DNA from: Massilia solisilvae
GTDB taxonomy: Bacteria; Pseudomonadota; Gammaproteobacteria; Burkholderiales; Burkholderiaceae_D
Direction of reading: 5' to 3'
NCBI RefSeq assembly: GCF_024753215.1
Contig: NZ_JANUGV010000001.1
Location: 496,001-560,000 of the forward strand
Length of the DNA: 64,000 nt
The notes under the pieces were generated by a model. The model was not told the DNA's origin and ran no database searches. It saw only the letters and a program-made list of their open reading frames with translations. Shown in pieces: positions 50,487-58,222 of this stretch. The stretch's first letter is position 1. The number at the start of each line of letters is the position of its first letter. Position numbers and translations under genes: made by a program.

Positions 50487-51342
50487 TTTCGACTTCGACC
50501 AGGCCGAAGGCCTGCGCCGGATGCTGGCGGGCCCGCGCCCGCGCGTCGTCACCTTCCTCTCCGCCACGCCTGAAGACGACAAGGGCGCGATGCTGGTCAA
50601 CCTGGGCGCGTCGCTGGCGCAGGCCGGCAACGACGTGCTGCTGGTCGATGCCAGCCTGAGCGAGTACGGTGTGGCGCAGCGCCTGGGCGTGGTCGGCCCG
50701 ACGCTGTTGCAGGTGGCGCGCCAGCAGTGCGCGCTCAACGAGATCATCCAGCAGGTGCCGCAGGGCTTTGCGCTGGCCAGCCTGGCGCGCGAGCCGCAGG
50801 GCCGTGGCCGCGCCCCGGCGTGGGTCCCTGCGGTCGCGGGCCGCGACGAGGACGAGGCGCGGCGCCTGGCCAAGGCGTTCGACGTGCTGGCGCAGCAGTC
50901 CGGCGTGATCCTGGTGGACGGCGAGTTCGGCGAAGCCGGCTTCGCGTTGCCGGCACTGGCCAGTTCCGAGATCGTGGTGCAGGTGTCCACCAGCGCCGCT
51001 TCGATCACCAATGCCTATGGACTGATCAAGCGCCTGGTGCAGGCGCTGGGCCGGTGCCCGATCGGCATCCTGGTCACCGGCGCCAGCGAGGCCGAGGCGA
51101 AAATCGTTTACGCTAATATGGCATCCGCGGCCACCCGCTACCTGGCTGTCACCCTGACCTCGATGGGGTCGGTGCCGGCGGACGAATACCTGCAGCGCGC
51201 GGCGCGCCTGGGGCGCGCGGTGGTCGATGCGTTCCCGCTGGCCGGCGCGTCGGTGGCGTTCCGCCAGCTGGCCGGGCGCTTTGCGCTGGCCGCAATGGCG
51301 CAGGAACAGTGGCAGGGAGGCGGCGCACATTTTGGCTCCTGA
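50479..51342 (+). CDS. flhG: FlhG/FleN-like MinD-family protein with a degenerate Walker A
   Basis: Regulator of flagellar number, partner of FlhF; 287 residues with a MinD/ParA fold (MLVNLGASLAQAGNDVLLVDAS). The deviant Walker A, normally GKGGVGKT/S, is replaced by SATPEDDKGA: the glycines, the signature lysine and the Thr/Ser are lost and only one lysine remains in register. LVDGEFGEAG stands where the switch II DTxxG is expected. ATP binding may therefore be weak or absent. Start is TTG 50479, overlapping flhF; no ATG suits. Position between flhF and fliA makes the assignment sound despite the unusual motif. Confidence 0.85.
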   Translation: MASFDFDQAEGLRRMLAGPRPRVVTFLSATPEDDKGAMLVNLGASLAQAGNDVLLVDASLSEYGVAQRLGVVGPTLLQVARQQCALNEIIQQVPQGFALASLAREPQGRGRAPAWVPAVAGRDEDEARRLAKAFDVLAQQSGVILVDGEFGEAGFALPALASSEIVVQVSTSAASITNAYGLIKRLVQALGRCPIGILVTGASEAEAKIVYANMASAATRYLAVTLTSMGSVPADEYLQRAARLGRAVVDAFPLAGASVAFRQLAGRFALAAMAQEQWQGGGAHFGS

Positions 51343-51364
51343 GAACATAAAAGCATAAGAAGGC

Positions 51365-52093
51365 ATGTACACGGTCAAAGGGAAAGCCGACAGGGATCAC
51401 CTGCTGGAGCAGCACATGCAGCTGGTGAAGCGCCTGGCCCACCACATGAAGGCCAAGCTGCCCCCTTCCGTGGAAGTGGACGACCTGGTCCAGGCCGGCA
51501 TGATGGGGCTGCTCGACGCGATCAACCGCTACGAAGAGACCCATGGCGCCCAGTTCGAGACCTATGCGGTGCTGCGCATCCGCGGCGCCATGCTCGACGA
51601 GCTGCGCAACAGCGACTGGATGCCGCGCTCGACGCGCCAGAACATGCGCAAGGTCGAGACGGCGATGAACACACTGCAGCAAAAGCTGGGCCGCGCGCCG
51701 TCCGAGTCCGAGGTGGCCAAGTCGCTCAAGATGTCGCTGGCCGAATACCAGGACCTGCTGTCGGACGGCAGCGGCCACCAGCTGATCTACTACGAAGACT
51801 TCCATGACGAGGACGGCAACGACAGCTTCCTCGACCGCTATGCGGTGGACGACAGCGACCCGCTGCGCGCGCTGCTGGAAACCGACTTCCGCCAGGCCGT
51901 GATCGACGCGATCGAGGCGCTGCCGCCGCGCGAGAAGATCCTGATGGGCTTGTACTACGAGGAAGAACTGAACTTGAAGGAGATCGGCGCGGTGATGGGC
52001 GTGTCTGAATCGCGCGTGTCGCAGCTGCACACCCAGGCGGTGGCACGGCTGCGCGCGGCGCTGCGGGAGCAATTGTGGACTGGTCCAGCGTAG
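51365..52093 (+). CDS. fliA: Flagellar sigma factor FliA (sigma-28)
   Basis: RNA polymerase sigma factor for late flagellar and chemotaxis genes, 242 residues. Region 2 (LVKRLAHHMKAKLPPSVEVD, DLVQAGMMGLLDAINRYEE), region 3 (RSTRQNMRKVETAMNTLQQK) and region 4 (EALPPREKILMGLYYEEELN, LKEIGAVMGVSESRVSQLH) are complete. Its antagonist FlgM is encoded at the right edge of the window. The end overlaps motC by 19 bases. Confidence 0.95.
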   Translation: MYTVKGKADRDHLLEQHMQLVKRLAHHMKAKLPPSVEVDDLVQAGMMGLLDAINRYEETHGAQFETYAVLRIRGAMLDELRNSDWMPRSTRQNMRKVETAMNTLQQKLGRAPSESEVAKSLKMSLAEYQDLLSDGSGHQLIYYEDFHDEDGNDSFLDRYAVDDSDPLRALLETDFRQAVIDAIEALPPREKILMGLYYEEELNLKEIGAVMGVSESRVSQLHTQAVARLRAALREQLWTGPA

Positions 52094-52821
52094 CCGGCCT
52101 GTTGCTGGCGCTGGCCGGCATCTTCGTCGGCCATGCGCTGGACGGCGGCAAGTTCGCCTCGCTGGTGCAGCCGGCCGCGTTCGCGATCGTGGTGGTCGGC
52201 ACCGCCGGCGCCGTGCTGCTGCAGACCGAGGCGCGCACCTTCTGGCGCGGCCTGTCGATGCTGGGCTGGGTGTTCCGCACGCCGCCCAGCCAGCGCGAAC
52301 ACCTCGCGCGCGAGATCGAGCAGTGGAGCCAGGTGGCGCGCCGCGACGGCCTGCTGGCGCTCGAGCGCTTTATGGAGGGCACGCGCGACAAGTTCATCGA
52401 GAAGGGCCTGCGGCTGGTGGTGGACGGCATCCAGCCGGACAAGCTGCGCAGCCTGCTCGAGACCGAGCTGTCCGCGTTCGAGACGCGCCAGCGCCAGGCC
52501 GCGCGCATCTGGGAGTCGGCAGCCGGCTATGCGCCGACCATCGGCATCATCGGCGCGGTGCTGGGCCTGATCCACGTGATGGAAAACCTGACCGACCCGT
52601 CGCGCCTGGGCGCCGGCATCGCGGTGGCCTTCGTCTCGACCGTGTACGGGGTGGGACTGGCCAATCTGTTCTGCCACCCGGTGGGCAACAAGCTCAAGGC
52701 GATCGTGGCGGCGCGCGTGGCGCAGTACGAGATCCTGATCGACGTGTTCCACGACCTGGCCAGCGGCGACCACACGCGCGTGATCGACGAGCGCATTGCC
52801 AGCCTGCTGGCGCGCGCCTAG
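52075..52821 (+). CDS. motC: Flagellar motor stator protein MotC (MotA family)
   Basis: MotA/TolQ/ExbB-type stator subunit, 248 residues with four membrane helices (about 5-20, 30-50, 150-172, 180-200). GYAPTIGIIGAVLGLIHVME and AVAFVSTVYGVGLANLFCHP are the conserved proton-channel helices; the cytoplasmic loop carries charged residues (about 65-145) for rotor contact. It belongs with the following motD to the MotCD stator type of pseudomonads and many betaproteobacteria. Start is GTG 52075 inside the fliA gene. Confidence 0.9.
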   Translation: MDWSSVAGLLLALAGIFVGHALDGGKFASLVQPAAFAIVVVGTAGAVLLQTEARTFWRGLSMLGWVFRTPPSQREHLAREIEQWSQVARRDGLLALERFMEGTRDKFIEKGLRLVVDGIQPDKLRSLLETELSAFETRQRQAARIWESAAGYAPTIGIIGAVLGLIHVMENLTDPSRLGAGIAVAFVSTVYGVGLANLFCHPVGNKLKAIVAARVAQYEILIDVFHDLASGDHTRVIDERIASLLARA

Positions 52822-52831
52822 GAAGCCGGCC

Positions 52832-53590
52832 ATGGCGCGCAAAAAGTACGAGGAGCCGGAGGAGCACCAGGACCGCTGGCTGGTCTCGTACGCCGACTTC
52901 ATCACGCTGCTGTTCGCGTTTTTCGTGGTGATGTACGCGGTCTCGGTGGTCAACGACGGCAAGTACCGGGTGCTGTCCGCCTCGCTGGGCGACGCGTTCG
53001 GCGGGCGCGACGCGGCAGCGGTCAAGGCCGAGCGCACCGAGGTCGAGCCGCCGCTGCCGCTGGCCTCGATGGTGGCGCGCCGCCGTGCCGAGGCGACGCG
53101 GCGCGAGAAGGAACGCCTGGCCGCGCTGGCGCGCCAGCTGTCCAACACGCTGGCGCCACTGGTCAAGACCGGCAAGGTGCGCGTGACCCAAAGCGGGCGC
53201 GGCGTGTCGGTCGAGATCAACGCGAGCGTCCTGTTCGACAGCGGCGACGCCAGGCTCAATGGCGATTCGGTCGAGGCGCTGCGCGCGGTGGCCGGGCTGC
53301 TCAAGGACGACACCCACGCGATCCAGGTCGAGGGGCACACCGACAACATCCCGATCGCCAATGCGCAGTTCCCGTCCAACTGGGAGCTGTCGGCCATGCG
53401 CGCCAGCAGCGTGGTGCGGCTGTTCATCGACAGCGGCGTGGCGCCGGAGCGCCTGACCGCGGTGGGGCATGCCGCGACCGAGCCGGTGGCCGCGAACGAG
53501 GACCCGGTCGGACGCGCGCGCAACCGCCGGGTGGCGGTGACCATCATCTCGGCGCTGCCCGAGCCGCCGACCGAAGTGCCGACACGTTAG
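52832..53590 (+). CDS. motD: Flagellar motor stator protein MotD (MotB family)
   Basis: 252 residues. A single membrane helix begins SYADFITLLFAFFVVMYAVS with the proton-carrying Asp22. A plug and linker region follows, then the OmpA-like peptidoglycan-binding domain (about 150-245): VLFDSGDARL, VEGHTDNIPI and NRRVAVTI. Eleven bases separate it from motC, and no other stator pair is in the window. In Pseudomonas the MotCD stator supports swarming and is influenced by c-di-GMP; here c-di-GMP genes follow closely, which is suggestive only. Confidence 0.92.
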   Translation: MARKKYEEPEEHQDRWLVSYADFITLLFAFFVVMYAVSVVNDGKYRVLSASLGDAFGGRDAAAVKAERTEVEPPLPLASMVARRRAEATRREKERLAALARQLSNTLAPLVKTGKVRVTQSGRGVSVEINASVLFDSGDARLNGDSVEALRAVAGLLKDDTHAIQVEGHTDNIPIANAQFPSNWELSAMRASSVVRLFIDSGVAPERLTAVGHAATEPVAANEDPVGRARNRRVAVTIISALPEPPTEVPTR

Positions 53591-53683
53591 CCGTCGTGCG
53601 GGGTGGCACCCCTGCCTTGCAGTGTCCATCGATGCAGGAACTTGCTAGAATGAAATCTGACATGTCAAATTTTCATTTCCCTC

Positions 53684-56600
53684 GTGACACCTGACCGCCC
53701 CCCGACTGGCCTGGCTTCCCATCCCGTCGCCCACTGGCGCCGGCTGTGCGGCGCCATCGCGCTGGCGCTGGGCTCGCTGGTGCTGGCGCTGGCCGCGTTC
53801 GCCGCCGATTGGGCTGCCGCCAACGCGCGCGCGTTCGCCGACGTCGGCATCGGCACCGCCGCCGCCTTTGCGCTGTGCGGCGCGGCGCTGCTGCTCGATG
53901 GGCGCAGCCGCGGCCGGCGCGCAGCGGTGCGCATCGCAGGCGGGCTCACGCTGGCGCTGGCACTGATGACGCTGCTGCAGCCGCTGCACGGCATCTACGC
54001 CGACAGCCTGCCGGCCCAGTTGCTGACCAATGCCGACCCGCGCGACTTGTCCCCCGGCCTGTGGCCCGGGCGCATGCGTTCGGGCGCAGCCTTCGCGCTC
54101 GGCCTGGCGGGGACGGCATTGCTGCTGTTGCCGGGCCTGCGCGGTCAGGGCGTGCTGCTGGCGCAGCTGTGCGGCGCGGTGGTAGCCGCGACCGCGCTGC
54201 CGTCGCTGCTGTCCAACCTGCTGGGGAACGTGCTGCTGGCCGGCGGCCGCGGGGGCTTGCAGGTGCCTGTGCCTACCGCGCTGGGAATGGCGGCGGTCGG
54301 CTGCGGCCTGTGCCTGGCCGCGCCCCGGCCTGGCTGGGTGGCCGCGCTCAAGGGGCGCGAGGACCGGCGCATCTTCTTCACCAGTTTTGCGCTGTTCGCG
54401 CTACTGTCGGTGGTGGCCAGCATGGTCGGCGTGGGCATCGTCGGGCGCTCGGCGATGAACAACTTCCAGGAAGCGTGGCTGACATCGTTTCGCTCGAACG
54501 CATCGCTGTTCCAGTTCTCGCTCGAGGCGGCCGCGGCCCAGGGCAGCAGCGCGCTCCAGTCCCTGCGCCGGCCCGTGGCGAACCAGGCCTGGGCCGGCGC
54601 ACTGGAACAGGAGCTGCGCCGCCTTGGCGGGCGCGCCAACCTGGCGCTGATCGCGCGCGACGGCTCGCCGCTGGCGCGGGCCGGCAGCAGTCATTACCGT
54701 GACCAGTTCAGCGTCACGCTGCCGCTGCCGCAAGCGCCGCGCCTGTACTGGAGCGACGGCTGGCGCCTGCTGTTCGAGGTGCCGCAGGGGCAGGACCGCC
54801 TGCTGCGGCTCGACCTGGAGCTGGCCGCGTTCAATGCACGCTTTGCCGGCATGAACGGGAGTGCCACCAGCGGCGAGATGCGGGTGTGCGCCATGCGCGA
54901 CGGGCGGATCGCCTGCTTTCCGTCGCGCCTGCAGCCGGAAACGGTGACGCTGCCGCTGGTGCGCGGCGATGCGCGCCTGCCGATCCAGCTCGCGCTCGAG
55001 GGCCAGACCGACGTCGGCATCCGGCATGACTACCGCGGCGCGGAGGTACTGGCCGCTTACGGCACCATCCCATTGGGGCTGGGGCTGGTGCAAAAGGTCG
55101 ATACCGAGGAATTCTTCCGCCCGCTGCGGCGCCAGTTGTTGGCGGCGCTGGCCGGCATGGTCCTCTTGATACTGGGCGGCGCGTCGCTGCTGCAGTGGCG
55201 CACCCAGCCGCTGGTGCGCGGCCTGGTGCGCACGCGCGCGCGGCTCGATGCGATCCTCGACAACGTGCCGGCCGGCGTGCTCACCTTCGACGCGGCCGGG
55301 CGCGTATTGTCGGCCAACCGCGCCGCCTGCCGCATGTTCGGCTACGCGGCCGATGAACTGTCCGGCGTGTCGATTGGCCGGCTGCTGGGCGCCAGGGCGC
55401 TCCCCGCGGCCGGGAGCGAGGGCCGGGTGCAGCAGCTCACCGGCTACCGGCGCGATGGCGGCGAGCTCGCGCTCGAGGTGCTGTCCAACGAATTCAGGCT
55501 GGGCGAAAGGCGGCGCCACATCGCCATTGTGCAGGACGTGGGCGAGCGCGTGCGCATGGAGCAGGCGCTGCGCCAGCGCGAAGCGAGCCTGGCCCACGCG
55601 CAGCAGATGGCGCGCATCGGCAGCTGGGAGCGCGACCTGGTCACTGGCCGTTCGTGGTGGTCGGACGAGACCTTCCGCATCTTCGGCCTGGCTCCCGGCG
55701 GCGAGCCGCCGGACCGCGAGGCCACGCTGGCGCTGCTGCACCCGGACGACCGCAGCGCCAAGGTGCAGGCGGAACGCGACGCCATCGCGCGCCTGCGCAG
55801 CTACGACGTGACGTTCCGGGCGATGCCGGCCAGCGGCCAGGTACGCGTGATCCATTCGCGCGCCGAGGTCGAGTTCGACGCGGCCGGCACGGCGTTGCGC
55901 CTGCGCGGCACGATCCAGGACATCACCGAAAAAACCTGGGCCGACGAGCAGATCAGGAAGCGCGAGGAACAATACCGCGCGCTGGTCGAGAACTCGCCGG
56001 ACGTGGTGATCCGTTTCGACCGCGAGCTGCGCTGCGTGTACGTCAATCCGGCGCTGGCCGCCGCCCCCGGACTGCATCCGGTGATCGGCCTCGGGCGGGT
56101 GCTGGGCGACGGCGACAAGCGCGCCTCGGTGCCATGGGTGGCGGCGGCGCGCCGGGTGCTGGGTGGCGGCCGGCCGGACACGTTCGAGGTGGCGGTCGAT
56201 GGCGGCGGCGCGCTGTGCCACTACCAGGTGCAGGTGGTGCCCGAATTCCGCCAGGGCGGGGTGGTGGCGGCGGTGCTGGCCACCGCGCGCGACATTTCCG
56301 CGATCCGCAGCGGCGAGGCGGTGCTGCGCGAGAGCGAGCAGCGCCTGGCCGGCATCGCGGCCAACACCCCCGGCGCGGTGTTCCAGTGCGTCTGGAGCGG
56401 GGGCGAGCTGACCTTCACCTACGTCAGCGAGGGCGTGGCCCAGCTGTTCGGCGAGACGCCGGGCGCGGTGCTGGCCGACCCGCGCCGCCTCACCGGCCAC
56501 TTCCTTGACGGCGAGCGGCCCGGCTTTTATGCCAGCCTGGCGCGCTCGGCGCGCAGCCTGAACATGCTCAACTGGGAAGGGCGCGCCCACACCGGCGACG

Positions 56601-57415
56601 GTCGCCAGATCTGGGTCAATTGCCGCGCCACCCCGCGCATGGCGGGCGCGGCCACGGTGTGGGAAGGGCTGATGCTCAACATCACCGACAGCAAGCGCAA
56701 CGAGCAGCAGCTGACCGAATCGCGCCAGCTGCTGCGCGAGCTGTCCGCGCACCGCGAGCTGGTGCGCGAGGAGGAGCGCAAGAAGGTCGCGCGCGAGGTC
56801 CATGACGAACTCGGGCAGGCGCTGACCGCGCTGCGCATGGACGTGGCGCTGCTGCGCATGGCCGACGGGCCGCACAGCGAGGCGCTGCTGGCCCGCTTTG
56901 CGGCGATGAAGGAGGCGGTGGACCGCACCATCGGCATCGTGCGCAACGTCACCTCGGCGTTGCGCCCGGCCGCGCTCGACCTGGGCCTGAACGCGGCGCT
57001 CGAATGGCAGGTGGACGAATTCGCGCGGCGCTCCGGCATCGAATGCGTGCTGCACGCCGACGAGGCGGATGTCGAGCTCGACGACGGCCAGGCCACGGCC
57101 TTGTTCCGGATCGTGCAGGAGTCGCTCACCAACGTGCTCAAGCACGCTGGCGCGAGCTACGTCGAAGTGCACCTGGAAGCGAGCGACGACAGCATTGCGC
57201 TGGCGGTGCGCGACAATGGACAGGGCTTCGCCGCCGAAGCGGCGCCGCAGCGCGGCAAGTTCGGGCTGATGGGCATGCGCGAGCGCGTCCTGATGCTGGG
57301 CGGGACCGTGGAGATCAACAGCGCGCAGGGCGTGGGCACCAGCATCGAGGTCCGCCTGCCGCGCACCAACCTGGGCGCGCCGGCGCTCCTTGATGAAGAG
57401 AGATGCGATGGGTGA
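53684..57415 (+). CDS. Multi-PAS membrane sensor histidine kinase (NarL-type HisKA_3)
   Basis: 1243 residues. About seven membrane helices lie in residues 15-255, then an extracytoplasmic region (255-490) with a Cys-containing segment, and a further helix near 490-512. Four PAS-like domains follow: about 518-635, 636-750, 764-880 and 887-1005. The HisKA_3 helix EEERKKVAREVHDELGQALT carries phospho-His1040, and the HATPase domain (1125-1230) has DNGQGF and GLMGMRERV. Partner is the adjacent NarL-type regulator, whose start lies inside this gene. Start is GTG 53684; the signal sensed is unknown. Confidence 0.9.
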   Translation: MTPDRPPTGLASHPVAHWRRLCGAIALALGSLVLALAAFAADWAAANARAFADVGIGTAAAFALCGAALLLDGRSRGRRAAVRIAGGLTLALALMTLLQPLHGIYADSLPAQLLTNADPRDLSPGLWPGRMRSGAAFALGLAGTALLLLPGLRGQGVLLAQLCGAVVAATALPSLLSNLLGNVLLAGGRGGLQVPVPTALGMAAVGCGLCLAAPRPGWVAALKGREDRRIFFTSFALFALLSVVASMVGVGIVGRSAMNNFQEAWLTSFRSNASLFQFSLEAAAAQGSSALQSLRRPVANQAWAGALEQELRRLGGRANLALIARDGSPLARAGSSHYRDQFSVTLPLPQAPRLYWSDGWRLLFEVPQGQDRLLRLDLELAAFNARFAGMNGSATSGEMRVCAMRDGRIACFPSRLQPETVTLPLVRGDARLPIQLALEGQTDVGIRHDYRGAEVLAAYGTIPLGLGLVQKVDTEEFFRPLRRQLLAALAGMVLLILGGASLLQWRTQPLVRGLVRTRARLDAILDNVPAGVLTFDAAGRVLSANRAACRMFGYAADELSGVSIGRLLGARALPAAGSEGRVQQLTGYRRDGGELALEVLSNEFRLGERRRHIAIVQDVGERVRMEQALRQREASLAHAQQMARIGSWERDLVTGRSWWSDETFRIFGLAPGGEPPDREATLALLHPDDRSAKVQAERDAIARLRSYDVTFRAMPASGQVRVIHSRAEVEFDAAGTALRLRGTIQDITEKTWADEQIRKREEQYRALVENSPDVVIRFDRELRCVYVNPALAAAPGLHPVIGLGRVLGDGDKRASVPWVAAARRVLGGGRPDTFEVAVDGGGALCHYQVQVVPEFRQGGVVAAVLATARDISAIRSGEAVLRESEQRLAGIAANTPGAVFQCVWSGGELTFTYVSEGVAQLFGETPGAVLADPRRLTGHFLDGERPGFYASLARSARSLNMLNWEGRAHTGDGRQIWVNCRATPRMAGAATVWEGLMLNITDSKRNEQQLTESRQLLRELSAHRELVREEERKKVAREVHDELGQALTALRMDVALLRMADGPHSEALLARFAAMKEAVDRTIGIVRNVTSALRPAALDLGLNAALEWQVDEFARRSGIECVLHADEADVELDDGQATALFRIVQESLTNVLKHAGASYVEVHLEASDDSIALAVRDNGQGFAAEAAPQRGKFGLMGMRERVLMLGGTVEINSAQGVGTSIEVRLPRTNLGAPALLDEERCDG

Positions 57416-58049
57416 AACAATCCGAATCATTCTCGCCGACGATCACAGCATCGTGCGGCACGGACTGAAACAGCTGATGGGCATGACCACCGATCTGCAG
57501 GTCGTGGGCGAGGCCTCGAACGGTCAGCAGGTGCTGGGCTTGCTGCCCGGCGGCTGCGACCTGCTGCTGCTCGACCTGTCGATGCCGAACCTGTCGGGCG
57601 TGGAGCTGATCCGGCGCATCGCCGCGCGCGAGGATGCGCCGCGCGTGCTGGTGCTGTCGATGCACAACGAGGCGCAGCTGGTATCGCGTGCGATCAAGGC
57701 CGGCGCGGCCGGCTACCTGACCAAGGACAGCGATCCCGAGACCCTGATCGCGGCGATTCGCAAGGTCGCCCGCGGCGGCCGCTACATCGACCCGGCGCTG
57801 GTGGACACGATGGTGTTCGACCACGGGCTGGGCGACGACAAGCCGCCGCACGAGCGCCTGTCCGACCGCGAGTTCCAGATCTTCCAGTTGCTGGTGTCGG
57901 GCGACTCGGTCAACAACATCGCCGCGCGGCTGTCGCTGTCGGCCAAGACCATCAGCACGCACAAGCTGCGCCTGCTGCAAAAGATGCAGATGTCGAGCAT
58001 CGCCGAGCTGACCCGCTACGCGCTGGAGCACCAGCTGATCCCGCACTAG
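57408..58049 (+). CDS. NarL/FixJ-family response regulator
   Basis: Two-component regulator of 213 residues. Receiver domain: IILADDHSIVRHG, phospho-Asp56 in LLLLDLSMPN, and Lys in YLTKDSD. C-terminal LuxR-type helix-turn-helix: LSDREFQIFQLLVSGDSVNN, IAARLSLSAKTISTHKLR. Start ATG 57408 has AAGAGAG five bases upstream and overlaps the kinase stop; ATG 57393 is an alternative. A perfect palindrome lies five bases after its stop and could be its own target site or that of another regulator. Confidence 0.92.
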   Translation: MGETIRIILADDHSIVRHGLKQLMGMTTDLQVVGEASNGQQVLGLLPGGCDLLLLDLSMPNLSGVELIRRIAAREDAPRVLVLSMHNEAQLVSRAIKAGAAGYLTKDSDPETLIAAIRKVARGGRYIDPALVDTMVFDHGLGDDKPPHERLSDREFQIFQLLVSGDSVNNIAARLSLSAKTISTHKLRLLQKMQMSSIAELTRYALEHQLIPH

Positions 58050-58053
58050 AAGG

Positions 58054-58069
58054 GTAGGGAAATCCCTAC
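58054..58069. promoter_or_regulatory. Perfect palindrome, candidate operator
   Basis: GTAGGGA / TCCCTAC around two A's, just after the response-regulator stop and 154 bases before the globin-coupled GGDEF/EAL gene. It is not followed by a T-run, so a terminator is unlikely. NarL-type regulators bind similar inverted heptamers. It is not a member of the GTAGGGTGGGC REP family. Confidence 0.35.
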
Positions 58070-58222
58070 GTCTGACTGCGGTTATCCTTACACCGCTTTC
58101 CAATTTCCCCGATTGTTCGGGCCCTGCAAATCACTCACCATCGGACGCTGGTGAAACTGTAAGCAGGGCAAGCGAATGCGAAAACAAGGGCGGCATGCAG
58201 GCGGCCGCGCGCCGGAGCGCGC

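Noticed and set aside
53605..53622. TGGCAC...TTGC resembling a sigma-54 promoter before the histidine kinase
   Set aside because: The spacing between the GG and GC elements is two bases too long for sigma-54.
54401..57430. Minus-strand frame of about 1009 codons opposite the histidine kinase
   Set aside because: Same artefact: an antisense shadow of a well-supported multi-domain kinase, with no recognisable domain.
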